Assembly: GCA_963575645.1 (NCBI GenBank) | Contig: OY754468.1 | Coordinates: 47,503,665 to 47,567,664 of the forward strand | Direction: 5' to 3' | Source: Xanthostigma xanthostigma | Taxonomy: Eukaryota > Arthropoda > Insecta > Raphidioptera > Raphidiidae | Length of the DNA: 64,000 bases | In this document: positions 48,249-58,281 of the stretch, piece after piece | Layout: every line of letters begins with the position of its first letter | Position numbering within the stretch: position 1 is the first letter of the stretch | Program-made: the position numbers and the translations under genes | Notes under the pieces: model-generated | What the model was told of the DNA's origin: nothing | The model's database searches: none | What the model saw: the letters and a program-made list of their open reading frames with translations, nothing else

Positions 48249-48628
48249 CGTAATTTGGGTTGCCTGCATATGTTTTTTCACAAAATTAATAGATTGTTTG
48301 AACGAAAGCAAATGAAATTATGAACTACCTATCAACAAAATAATTTATGTTCTATTTCTCCTATCTTCTACATATAATAATTATAATAATTCGAATCTAT
48401 GATATTGCATCTTTCGCTTCAAATTTAGGTTACTTTTACGTAATTTGGGTTGCCTGCATATATTTTTTCACAAAATTAATAGATTGTTTGAACGAAAGCA
48501 AATGAAATTATGAACTACCTAACAACAAAATAATTTATGTTCTATTTCTCCTATCTTCTACATATAATAATTATAATAATTCTAATCTATGATACTGCAT
48601 CTTTCGCTTCAAATTTCGGTTAATTTTA
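48249..48628 (+). repeat. 190-bp direct tandem duplication
   Basis: Two copies start at 48249 and 48439 with CGTAATTTGGGTTGCCTGCA and are almost identical to TTTCGCTTCAAATTT. There are only a few substitutions, so the duplication is recent. Confidence 0.95.
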
Positions 48629-48941
48629 TTTATTAAAATTACTCACCACCTATAATAATAATTGTTTTTTTAACTTTCTTTCTTTCGTATCTATTTTAAG
48701 TCTCAAAGATTAACTGTCATAATATTTTGAAAACAATTGTTTCATTGTTTATATAAAATTCCAAAACCTACTTACAATATTTAAGTATTTTCATACGTCA
48801 AAAAATTGATTTTTATATGATAAAATTTGTATGAAAACGATTTTTTAACGAGAGATGAGACCTAGCTAAAACGATTTTTTGCCCCCCAAAATCCCTTTTC
48901 AGTAAATTTCATCCAAATCGTTAGGGCCGTTTTCGAGAAAA

Positions 48942-49052
48942 GCACGCACAGGGTCAGGCGGAACGTTACACTTTTTCGTGCATGCAGCCGGTCTTTCATA
49001 AATTTATAAGATTGGTGATTCATCAATTTATAAGACGTTATCACGTCAAAAA
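48942..49052 (+). repeat. Family A repeat, 3' end next to an exon
   Basis: GCACGCACAGGGTCAGGCGG to ATCACGTCAAAAAAA matches the 3' part of the long copy at 8518-9178, including the doubled ATCAATTTATAAG segment. It ends 36 bases before the exon at 49089. Confidence 0.85.
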
Positions 49053-49088
49053 AATCTAGTCGATTATGTGAGCTTTATTATCTTACAG

Positions 49089-49432
49089 GTGGGTAAAATT
49101 CGAAGAGGACGTTGAAGAAGGCGGCAACAGATGGTCAAAACCCCACGTGGCAACGTTATCTCTCCATTCGCTGTTCGAACTCAGAAGTATGTTGTTGAAC
49201 GGGACAGTAATCCTGGACATGGAAGCAACTTCGTTGGAACAGATTGCTGACTTGGCCCTGGACAATATGGTCAACACGGGCGTCCTTCCTTTCGACTCGC
49301 GGGATAAGGTCAAGGAGGCATTGCTCAAGAGGCACAGACATCAACATCAAAGAAGGAAAGACAACAATGTATCCAAATTACCAATCATCAGGTCATTGGC
49401 CGAAATCGGAAAAAATCATTCCACGTCTAAAA
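49089..49432 (+). CDS. Ndae1: SLC4 sodium-driven bicarbonate/anion exchanger, core cytoplasmic-domain exon
   Basis: This 344-base exon continues ETA(R) with WVKFEEDVEEGGNRWSKP, HVATLSLHSLFELRSMLLNG, TVILDMEATSLEQIADLA, then VKEALLKRHRHQHQRRK and LPIIRSLAEIGKNHSTSK. The KFEEDVE-GG-RWSKP and SLHSLFELRS stretches are among the most conserved of the SLC4 cytoplasmic domain, and the IRSxAxIGK-HS stretch precedes the variable loop. The acceptor is CTTACAG and the donor AAAA|GTAAGT; entry phase 2, exit phase 1. The exon is intact. The ATG at 49147 is internal and is not a start. Its 3' partner is either 50399 or, if that exon is skipped, a downstream exon outside the window. Confidence 0.97.
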
Positions 49433-50398
49433 GTAAGTTTCTATTATATTATCATTATTCATAAACGATTTGTTTTATTTCAACCAGGAAATTACATGCG
49501 TAAACTTGATAAATTGCCTAGGCGTCTGTAAAAAACTGTTAATCGGATATTGAACTTAAATCTAATTATTTGTTGAGTTGGTTTATCAATTGATTAATGA
49601 CGTAATAAATGACAATTTTATTTTTGAACTGCAACTTATTAAAATTCACTGTTCTTAAGTTAAATTTAATAGTAATATTAATATATATTTAGTGGGTAAG
49701 AGTATACAGGTAAGGTAGCCTTTCGAAAGTTGCGACCGCGACGTCAAACAACGACGCATGAACAGCGAACTCTTTTTGAGAGTCGCGTAGGCATGATTGG
49801 GCTCGACAAGGTCGCTCATCTCAAACTGAATCATATGCCGTTTAATAGATAGTTTTGAGATCTGTCGCAGAATTCGAAAGGGTGCCTTTAAGAATAAGAA
49901 AGCTACTAGCTCTACGATTTAATTTGTGGTTGAACCACGAGTTCACGTTTTAAATGGTTAGTCTAAAAGTTACTTTAGTAATTTTTAAGGGGTAAATAAT
50001 CTCATTTAGGAGCAGTTTAAAACTGATGTAATTTAAATCACATTCTTACAAAAATGGGATCTGCCCTTGAATAATTTTAGGTACGTCTTGCTACTTATAC
50101 TCAGTGACGTAACTACAGGATGGCAGGGTTTGCAAAAAGCCAGGAACCATCGACTTCAGGGGATCCAATAATTGGATGTGCAGCGCATTAGTCGACAAAA
50201 GTATTTATGAATTTCAATTCCACTAAAATGCAAGTGGTTCCAAATTTGTAGTTACGCCACTGTTTATGATTTTGTCATTAGACATCCATAGTCTACGTTA
50301 TGAATTAAATAATTCACAAAAATAATTAAAACTTACAGCTAAAAATTAACCAAAGAAAAGCATCAAATAATTGATGGCTTCATTGGCAAACTTTACAG
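49433..50398 (+). other. Ndae1: Ndae1 intron of 966 bp
   Basis: Phase 1 intron. It contains a hAT-like MITE at 50102-50262 and a weaker inverted pair at about 49710-49889 (GGTAGCCTTTCGAA...TTCGAAAGGGTGCC). Nothing else is recognised. Confidence 0.7.
50102..50262. mobile_element. hAT-like MITE, 136 bp before an exon
   Basis: The ends CAGTGACGTAACTACA and TGTAGTTACGCCACTG are inverted. The flanks CTTATACT and TTTATGAT match at six of eight positions, suggesting an old hAT duplication. Confidence 0.75.
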
Positions 50399-50665
50399 AT
50401 AAAAAGCAACAAAAGAACGCAAAGGTACTTGATAAAGATGATGATTCTAATGATGATTGTGATTGGTCATGTGGTATGCATACATTGTTGTGTACAGACT
50501 TGCAGGAGTCATCGCCATACGGCAACAATGCCCACAACAATAAACTGACTGGATCAATATCTCTACAACAAATACGGTCAGTTACGAGTGCGGGCAGTCC
50601 TTCTGCTCAAACTGCTTTATTGAGCGCCGCGAAAGATCGAAAGGGCTCTTATCTTGCGGTTCCAG
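50399..50665 (+). CDS. Ndae1: Probable Ndae1 cassette exon in the variable cytoplasmic loop
   Basis: Joined to the preceding exon, it reads (N)KKQQKNAKVLDKDDD, then SNDDCDWSCGMHTLLCT, NNKLTGSISLQQIRSVTSAG, SPSAQTALLSAAKDRKGSYL and AVP(G). The acceptor is TTTACAG and the donor CCAG|GTCAGA. It has 267 bases, phase 1 at both ends, no stop, and higher GC than the surroundings. It lies just after the IRSxAEIGK segment, where vertebrate NBCn1 has alternatively spliced cassettes. I do not recognise the residues as conserved, so this rests on splice sites, phase and composition. The GTCAGA donor is weaker than the others. The ATG at 50371 is in the intron. Confidence 0.65.
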
Positions 50666-50928
50666 GTCAGAGATGATGATGATGATATTATTGTGCTGTC
50701 CTTCAGCTGATGCTATTGCATTGTCGATGCTACTATTTCTCGTCCGTTGCTAAATATTGTCCAGTCTGCTTTTCGATGCTGGATTTATAAAAGTGTTGTC
50801 AAAAAATTAAGTTAATAATTGCTCGGATTGTGACTTCAGCCATCAGTACTCTGTTCTTTATTTGTCTGTGCTGTGCAACTAATAGAAGTCAAATTTATAT
50901 TAAATAATTACGAAAGTGGCACGAAGTG

Positions 50929-50988
50929 TTTTGATATATTTGACTATAACCTCAATATATATTGAGGTTATAGTCAAATATATCAAAA
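50929..50988. repeat. 60-bp perfect palindrome
   Basis: TTTTGATATATTTGACTATA runs on to CCTCAATAT and is then mirrored exactly as the reverse complement with no spacer (centre 50958/50959). Confidence 0.97.
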
Positions 50989-51202
50989 TTGACCTGCGTA
51001 GATTTTGGTTTAGAAGCAAAACAATCAAGAATTTTTCGTAATATATCAAATTTAAAAAAGCAGGTTTTATTAAAGTGTTTGCATCATTAATTAAAGATTA
51101 AGAAAGAAAATTGGCAGCTAATTAAAGCAGTCATGAATAATTAAATAAACAAATTCTTCAATTATTCTAAAACGTGATTTTTTATGTTTTACCCATCTAA
51201 AA

Positions 51203-51287
51203 CTTGGGTGAATTTTAAGACAAACTCCGTTTAATCCAGACTTTCAGGGTCCGGTCCCGTCTAGTCCGGATTAACGGGACTCTACTG
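51203..51287 (-). mobile_element. Single pogo/Tigger terminus
   Basis: Read on the minus strand, TACAGTAGAGTCCCGTTAATCC is followed by GACTAGACGGGACCGG and TCTGGATTAAACGG, the repeated subterminal words of pogo-type ends. No partner end was located. Confidence 0.6.
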
Positions 51288-51539
51288 TAGTCATAATCTA
51301 AGATTATTGTGGACCGAAATTTTATGACAACACTTTTGTTAAACCCAAGATTGACTTACTACTTGAAAACTGTATATTTTTTCAAATAATCCATTTTCAA
51401 AATCATTTAAAGTCGTATTTAGAAATCTTATGGTATTATATCAAAAAAGTAGGTAACTATTTTCAACTGTTTTCATGTTCATTTTTTTTATTAAACTGCT
51501 AAAAATAAGCTCATAGTGCATCATAATACCACAAAACGC

Positions 51540-52001
51540 CTAAATACGTCGGATCAAGAAAATGAATAAAATACGAAGCCCAGTGACTACGGATAATCCG
51601 ATTTGTTTGTATAGTGTTCCGTAGTAACAGAACTTACGAAGAGACTTATAAAGCAAATTTACAAAACAGAGATTTTGTTCTTCTGTAAAATGCGTACATT
51701 GTCTATAATCCTCAATATACAGTTTATATTGGACATGTATACAAATGAAATCAATCATTTTACTTTGCCATATAGAGAATATTGTTTGTTCAATAACAAA
51801 TAATAAAACACTTGAAAATTCTAGAAAATATTTTCTCTCTCGACGATTGTTACGGACAATCAGTTCATCTTCAGAAGTACAGACATATATGTACAAAAAT
51901 TCCGTGTTTATGTGAACCATACAAAATTTGAATACCAACATCCAGGAAGAAATTGCTAGGATAACACGTGATATGCTGGCAAGAGTCATGACAAACGCCA
52001 C
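51540..52001 (-). CDS. Unassigned open frame, 153 codons, hydrophobic segments
   Basis: This is the longest open frame not explained by a tandem repeat. It opens MAFVMTLASISRVILAIS, has hydrophobic stretches (SSVLLFVIEQTIFSIW near residues 65-80 and GLRILFIFLI at the end) and a Cys-rich middle (QCTHFTEEQNLCFVN). The pattern could fit a fragment of a multi-pass membrane protein such as a chemoreceptor exon, but I recognise no family signature and see no convincing splice sites. Chance is also possible in AT-rich DNA. It lies on the strand opposite to Ndae1. Treat it as a candidate only. Confidence 0.2.
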   Translation of the reverse strand: MAFVMTLASISRVILAISSWMLVFKFCMVHINTEFLYIYVCTSEDELIVRNNRRERKYFLEFSSVLLFVIEQTIFSIWQSKMIDFICIHVQYKLYIEDYRQCTHFTEEQNLCFVNLLYKSLRKFCYYGTLYKQIGLSVVTGLRILFIFLIRRI

Positions 52002-52071
52002 CTACCTGATTAGATCTTTAAAAACTAAGTTAAAACAAAACTATAGGTGTGTGCCTACATTATAAAAAAAA

Positions 52072-52288
52072 TGCCAGCCAATTGGGCGACGGGACCATTC
52101 CAACTTCAAAAATGTTGACATTTGATTATAATAAAGAAAATAAAATTTCTTATATCGCGTGAGGTGACGCGAGTAATGGCTAGTATTCAATATGATATTT
52201 GCTATTCGTTGCCATGGTTACCTACAGAATATGTTCCACGTCATGTAAAAATTAATCAAGGCATGCCTAACTATAGTTTATATTATAG
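52072..52288 (+). repeat. Dispersed repeat, second copy of 1849-2069
   Basis: It shares GCCAGCCAATTG, ATATCGCGTGAGGTGACGCG and TGTTCCACGTCATGTAAAA with the copy at 1849, same orientation. A 73-codon frame from 52122 crosses it; the other copy does not maintain the frame. Confidence 0.7.
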
Positions 52289-52963
52289 AATAGGTTCATT
52301 TTTAGCCCATTCAAAAATAATAATCTGTAAATTGGTTTTATAAAATCCCTTTTGAACTCGAGTCTTTTACAAATCAATTTAAAAAGTATATAAGTTTTCA
52401 AGTATTAAGTTTTACTCTGTATCGTCCAGAAGAAATATGTGGAAAATTTGTTTCGTACCAAGTCTAGCGATAAGGTGCGTTTACACTATCTGCATGCATT
52501 CAAAATTAACAACCCACTGGGTTCTTCCGTTATATTTTCAGTATTAAAGGAATAATTGGACTGGAAGCATGTTTTGTTTTCCTATGAAACCAAAGTAAGC
52601 TTGAAATCACCAGTTGGTCGGCAGAAAGATTTTCTGTCTGCAATATCCTTGCCACTCTGATTTGCCTGATCTATTATACAGGGTGTTAAAATTGATTCCA
52701 ACTTCGAAAGGTAATTCCTTAATTCATTTTAAGAAACGTTTTCTAGAAACGGAGATCTGACAATTCTTTGTTGCGGATTAGTAGCCTTCTGAATGAATTT
52801 TTCATACGTGCAACACATGAAAAATAAAAATTCCAGAGGATTTTAACTCCGTAACAAAGCGTTTTTAAAGTCCATCCATGGGGAATGTTTTTCTTAAAAA
52901 TGAACTAAGAAATCATCTCTCGATGTTTGTCGGTATCATTTTTAAAACATCCTGTAATAAATT

Positions 52964-53075
52964 ATTGACAATACATTCTACTAAATACAAATAATAAAAT
53001 TGATAGATCATATGTATCCACTCACATATGATCTATCAATTTTATTATTTGTATTTAGTAGAATGTATTGTCAAT
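52964..53075. repeat. Hairpin with perfect 52-base arms
   Basis: ATTGACAATACATTCTACTA runs through AAATTGATAGATCATATGT and is mirrored exactly after an 8-base loop (ATCCACTC). The arms show no mismatch that I can find. It may be a small foldback MITE or a hairpin RNA source. Confidence 0.95.
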
Positions 53076-53617
53076 ATCAATCAATTACAGATGTCGCAGA
53101 TTTATTTTAAAACCGAATAAATTATTGTGACGATCGTGTATATAATGTAAACGTACTATTTTATACACAACACTAATCTTAGGCGATTAAGGGCACAATA
53201 GTACCTATAGTACAAACAGTAATCACTTTCTAGTACTTATACAATCTTCTGTAGTATTTAGTATGCTGCATTGTACTATTTGCCAGCGTTAGCAAAAACA
53301 AATCTAACAATCTGCTTTGTACGTGGCTATAAGAAACCCTTAGTAAATCGATAACATCAAGCCGTGACTGGTAACCTTAATTTGCCTTCTATTTACAAGG
53401 ATCCTTACACTATTATAAACAGGGTGAACAAAGTCTATTTCTGACTATTTAGATTTTAGAACGTCGCTAAAATCATACACTTGTTTTTTTAAATCGGTTG
53501 TACGAAGTCGAACTTTTGTTGCCTTCCATTAAGAAAATCCTTACAGTATTGTAAATAAGATGAACAAAGTGTCTTCTTGGTTTACGGGGTTGTATGTCGT
53601 GGTCCATTGGTATTACT

Positions 53618-53660
53618 ACCTAACGTTTCCTCTACAACTGCGGTAGACATTATCAAAGGC
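53618..53660 (-). ncRNA. Hammerhead-like motif with U3-A8 core
   Basis: On the minus strand: GCCT, TTGATAA, T, stem II GTCTAC...GTAGAG, GAAACGTT, AGGT. Stem I is GCCU:AGGU and stem II has one mismatch at its base. Confidence 0.42.
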
Positions 53661-54075
53661 GATGTGGTAGCGGGCGAAATTTCCTTCTAGGCTGCTCACA
53701 GGTAAGTGTGTCGACAAGTGTGGTACTTCCGTCTTTTACAGTCAACGTGTTCGTGTTCTCTACTCGGTCGTAGTATACTCGTCTGTGATTGGTCGTTCCA
53801 TTTAGTGGGTTGGTATTGCACAGTGCGGATGTCCAGGTTTGACTTAGAGTCAAACTTTCATCTTTGCGGTTGAAATTATTTGTGTGTTTGTGTATTTCTG
53901 TGGCCTCTCTGTATATGCGTGGGTAGTACGACCAGTAGAACGACCAATTACAAAAGAGCTTACTACGACCGAGTAGAGAACACGAGCACGTTGACTATAA
54001 AAGACAGAAGTACCGCATTTGTCGACACAATTACCTGTGAGCAGCCTAGAAGGAAACTTCGCCCGCTACCACATC

Positions 54076-54118
54076 GCCTTTGATAATGTCTACCGCAGTT
54101 GTAGACGAAACGTCAGGT
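54076..54118 (+). ncRNA. Hammerhead-like motif with U3-A8 core
   Basis: GCCT, TTGATAA, T, stem II GTCTAC...GTAGAC (six perfect pairs), GAAACGTC, AGGT. Relative to CUGANGA only C3 and G8 differ, and they change together to U3 and A8. Confidence 0.47.
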
Positions 54119-55117
54119 AGTAATATCAATGGACCACGGCATACAAGCCCGGTAACCAAGAAGATTTGGATCAACACCGGCCGTGAATGCCTACACACTT
54201 GGATAAAGTGTCTTTCTGTTTATTTAGATTTTAAAGCATTAACTTTAGAATTACACACTTTATTTTTGAGCGAATAAGTTACTCTGAAAAGGGAGTGAAC
54301 AATAATATAACTCTAAGATACTAAATACTGATATCATTCTATAAAAATAGTGCAACTAAAAAATTTATTGATCTAAAATATGAGCATGTGACAAATTTAG
54401 TTTCAAATATTAATTTTAACAATTTATTAGTATAAAATATAACGTGCTTATTTTTTTAAGATCGTTTGATTAATCGACAGACCCTATAGGGTTAACATAT
54501 AAACAAACAAAAACGGTTGAATTCTTCGATTTTAGAGGTAGTGCAGCGTACAGTTTGCTTTGCGTAGTATCGCTGTTTAAGCAGAAAAATAGTTATCGTA
54601 ATTGCTAGAAATAAATTAATACTGTTTTTTAAACGTGTTTTATATTGATAAAGGAAAAGATGTTTTTTTCAAAGTATTAATATATGAAAGAGATAGTGGC
54701 ACGCAAGACCTTTGTAACTATTTTTTTTGTGCCATCTTGCAAGTAAGCGATTTCGGTTTTCTTCGATTTTTTCTTATTCAATGTTTGAAGAGATTTTTGG
54801 GAGTCTAAAAATATTGAATGTAATTCTAAGATCGTATAAAGTTCACTGAAAAAAATATAGTAAAACAGACGTAATCTGTAAGCTGCATTATGTTAATTAC
54901 ATTGCAATTGTTTCATTACAGTGATTATACTGTGAAAGCTCAGTCACGGTTATTCTAGTTCAAAATTAACAACAGTCATTTGTTACCGTTGTAACATTTC
55001 CACTCTATTTTGCATGGATATAATACAACATCAAAGTGATATAATTCACTATGCTTTCCAAAATATACTTATTAGTGTACTTGCCGTACGGCACATACAC
55101 TATTGACATCGGTCGGA

Positions 55118-55185
55118 TGGTGGGACATGTCCCTTTTGATGAATTCCAGTCCTCCTTCGCCGAAAATTATGATCGTGGTGTCACG
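55118..55185 (+). repeat. Single arm copy of the 44.85-45.56 kb foldback
   Basis: GACATGTCCCTTTTGATGAA, TTCCAGTCCTCCTTCGCCGA and AAATTATGATCGTG match the outer arm of the foldback with a few substitutions. A 92-codon frame from 55051 crosses it and is not a gene call. Confidence 0.75.
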
Positions 55186-55330
55186 AACTGCTTTCAATTT
55201 GATATATTAGATCTAGTCAGCCAATTACAGATTGAGTATTGTTTACGTAATTTCAGCAGCGATGAAAACTTGGGGGTATTTTTTAAAAGTTTCAAAAAAA
55301 TGCTTAAAAAATTTTATAATCTGTTTTAAC

Positions 55331-55853
55331 TAGTGATGTGCCGGATATCCGTATCAGCGGATATCCGAGGGAGAAGAAAGATCCGTATCCGTTAGTTTTT
55401 TGCGGATCTTTTACCTTATTAATTTTCAATTCATAGATTAAATTTTATATATATAGGTGATTAGGTAATAATGAAAACCTGTTAAATACCATTCAGATTA
55501 TTTTTTATTTTTTTAAATCGTATTTGGCACCTTTATATTACAAACATTTATCGTAGTGAGTACCATACTAATAGTACATAACTCAAAGGTACTAAATCAA
55601 CTATCTTTATAATGAGATATTGCACATCGATCTTTGAAAAGAGACAATCTGTTATGAGAGTTAACTCTTAAAGAGGTCAATAACTTTTTCCCATAACAGA
55701 TAGTCTCTTTCCAAAGGTCGATGTGCAATATTTACCGCCGCGTACTCTAAGAAAGTTAAGATCCGTATCCGTATTCGCGGATCTTGAAACCAAAAATCCG
55801 TATTCAGATCCGTATCCGCGGATATACATTTTTAACGATCCGGCACATCACTA
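55331..55853. mobile_element. hAT MITE with perfect 8-bp duplication (sister of 5023-5996)
   Basis: The ends TAGTGATGTGCCGGAT and ATCCGGCACATCACTA are flanked by GTTTTAAC (55323-55330 and 55854-55861). The interior matches the 5.0-kb copy, including the hairpin with TTGCACATCGATCTTT, but lacks its 488-base nested element. Confidence 0.96.
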
Positions 55854-55861
55854 GTTTTAAC

Positions 55862-57590
55862 ATAACTTCCAGCAACAAAAAACACCTCAACGTTTTTTAT
55901 AAGACTATGAAGAATTCGAAGTAAATTTTCGGCGTCATAACTTTGAAGTATGTACCTATACGTATAATGGCTGCCACTCCATTAGTGCGCGCATTTATAT
56001 AAAAAAAAAACATTTACGCCGTCTCGATTCTTCTCTTTTTATGTGATTCTAGTCTAATAAACATGGACGCGCACAGTAATATGTCTACATAACTCAAAAC
56101 TAACTTCTATGGCATACATACCTTTGTAGTTCCAAGCCCTTCAATTATTATTTTTTTCGTGTAAGTACGCCACTGCGGAATACTTCACGAATAAACATGA
56201 CTTGAACGTGAAGTTAATGTGGTTATTTTCCTCGCTGTAACATTATTTCCTTTAATAATTTTCTCTCTACATCCGCAACATCGTTGAAAGCTTACTCTTT
56301 TTTCACGTTTCAAGTTGTTTCATAACCTGAATCGTAAAAACGTTTCGACAGAGCTGAACTTTGTCGTCATTTATCAAAAAAACCTGAAAGATTATTATCA
56401 TTCCTTAATGCTAAAATAGAACAGAAAGAAAGAATGTTTCTCGGAAAGAGTCAAAAAAATGTCCGTAATAATCCTGGTTACGCGAACTACTGATTTCTAA
56501 AATGGCAGCTGTAATCACGATTTTATAGGTTATGTTTTATGTCAATGTTAAAAAATGGGAAATAAAACTGCATTGTCCTGTTGAACACACGAATGATCAA
56601 CTCACCCATAACGGTTAATAATGTAGCCGACCAAAGGTCGACCCACTTTAAAACAAAAGAAGTTTGTCTTCATGAAAACAAATGACTTCAAAATAAGAGC
56701 AAGTAACGGACATTTGAATGTTGGACTGTTAGTTTAACACACCATTTATTAAAATAGTAAAAATATACGCAGGCTTAATATATATTTTAATTTCCAAGTT
56801 TGATAATTAAAAGTTTAATGAAAATTGTAACTTATATCACGCATTTTAATTATGTGTTTTTTTTTATTAAAGAAAAATTACGCATACATTATGATTGTAA
56901 TTTATGCTTAAATACTGTTTTGTTTGTTTAAAACAAAACTGGGAAATGTCAAGGTCACTACGTCGATTTATATTAAAAGCTTTTTTAACGTAACCTGTAT
57001 GGCTTGTGCCTTTGATATCTGTTGTGAGAGTAAATTAGATTACATTTTGAACATTTCGACGGTATCTGGTATATCTTAACAAAGAATGAGCAAATACAGA
57101 AAATCGATTTTGAGGTACCGAAAAATAAATATCGACAATAACGACAAAAACTGATTTACCTAAAATGTGTCGGCAAATGCTTAATTCGTTATCAAAATGG
57201 TAAAATTTTAAGTTCGTTTATTTACAACAGAATATGGTGTAGGTAACGTGAAATAATACCCGTAACTTCCGCCACATGTATATTTTTTTTCCTGCAAAGT
57301 ACCTAAAGCATAAAAATATTACCTACATTTTATTTTATTGTTGAAGTGAAACTATTTTTAGCGACAATAATAATAATAATGCACTACTCTCTATAATAAT
57401 GCGTAGATTTATTTTGTGGTTGAAATTTTAATTTTTTTAACCTCTGACCAATGCCCCTTGAAGGTTATACCGAAGCCAATTATGGACTGGGCATGCGCCT
57501 GATAAACCGTAAGTAAATCGTCCATCGTAACTAATTTTTTTCGATTTCTTAGAGCAAATATTAATTTTGAATTGAATTGTGTACTTAAGG
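55862..57590. other. No gene recognised
   Basis: AT-rich sequence between two DNA transposons. I see no exon of the SLC4 membrane domain and no delimitable repeat. A weak GAAACG hairpin near 56340-56390 is discussed among the rejected items. Confidence 0.5.
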
Positions 57591-57598
57591 AGGTTAAG

Positions 57599-58281
57599 CC
57601 GTTTTACGAAGATAATGAAAAAAATCTGAAATAAAGTTTTTTTTAATAGATTTTTTTATGACAAAATTTTCTGTAAAAAATCCAAAATCATTAGGAGATT
57701 TATAAAGTTAGAAATTAAAAAAAACTTTTACATGTAGTCTTATGGAAAATATGTCAACCTAGCATGCAAACGGTACATTTTATTTTTTTGCAAATAACCA
57801 AATAATGTCAGCAGTTCCGAAAACTAACTATGTAAAGCATCGATGTCTTACGCATATTTTAATATTTTTTCCAATTTAATTAGGAGACTTTTAATCAATA
57901 AAAAAAAATTATTTAACCTTAGCACTTTTCGATTATGGACTTTTATTCTTGACAATTTTAACTGAATTTTCAACTTTTTAATAATTTAATTTTTATTTTT
58001 ATTACTTCTAATTTCTTTTTTAAATATTTACCTCAAAAAATATGTAAAATACAGAATATTTACATAAATTTATTTTTTCTAACCTAACTTTGTACAAAAA
58101 ATTCAAAAGTTAGTCTATTAAGTAAAATACTGAAGCAATTAATTAATATTAAAAAAAATAATTTATTTATGCCTTTATGACAATAATTTATTGGTATCAT
58201 CGATTTATATCCTTTTGTAAAAATTTATCATGGAAAAGTTCCCATTTAGAATTCGACTTTCTTTTGGGACTGTAACGCATC
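57599..58281. mobile_element. TTAA-flanked transposon, uninterrupted copy, one end lost
   Basis: Starting after TTAA (57595-57598), GGAGGTTAAGCCGTTTTAC matches the right end of the 6975-8187 element in reverse. The match continues through TAACTTTGTACAAAAAATTC to GGGACTGTAACG, where the final TIR (expected ATCAACCTCC) is replaced. It has no insertion at the site of the 7087-7609 pair. Confidence 0.9.

Larger units (their letters stand above)
46319..49088 (+). other. Ndae1: Ndae1 intron of 2.8 kb
   Basis: A phase 2 intron containing three family A repeats (46600, 47894, 48942) and a 190-bp tandem duplication. The stretch 46820-47890 holds nothing I recognise. Confidence 0.9.
53570..54165. mobile_element. 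Inverted pair of retroelement-like tails
   Basis: Arms of about 220 bases share CTTCTTGGTTTACGG (with reverse counterpart), GTCTACCGCAGTTGTAGA, CCTGTGAGCAGCCTAGAAGG and CTACTCGGTCGTAG, facing each other about a 130-base spacer. Each arm carries a hammerhead-like motif (53618-53660 on minus, 54076-54118 on plus). Short open frames in both arms (TLTVKDGSTTLVDTLTCEQP) are similar because the arms are copies; I do not recognise a protein. Confidence 0.8.

Noticed and set aside
51838..51872. CTGAAGATG followed by a hairpin and GAGAGAG on the minus strand as a hammerhead copy
   Set aside because: GAAA is replaced by GAGA, stem I is not apparent, and the segment lies within the unassigned open frame; the resemblance may be accidental.
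56335..56386. Another hammerhead-like motif (minus strand, TTGATAA ... GAAACGTT)
   Set aside because: The distance between the core heptamer and stem II is several bases too long and stem I does not pair; kept out of the feature list.
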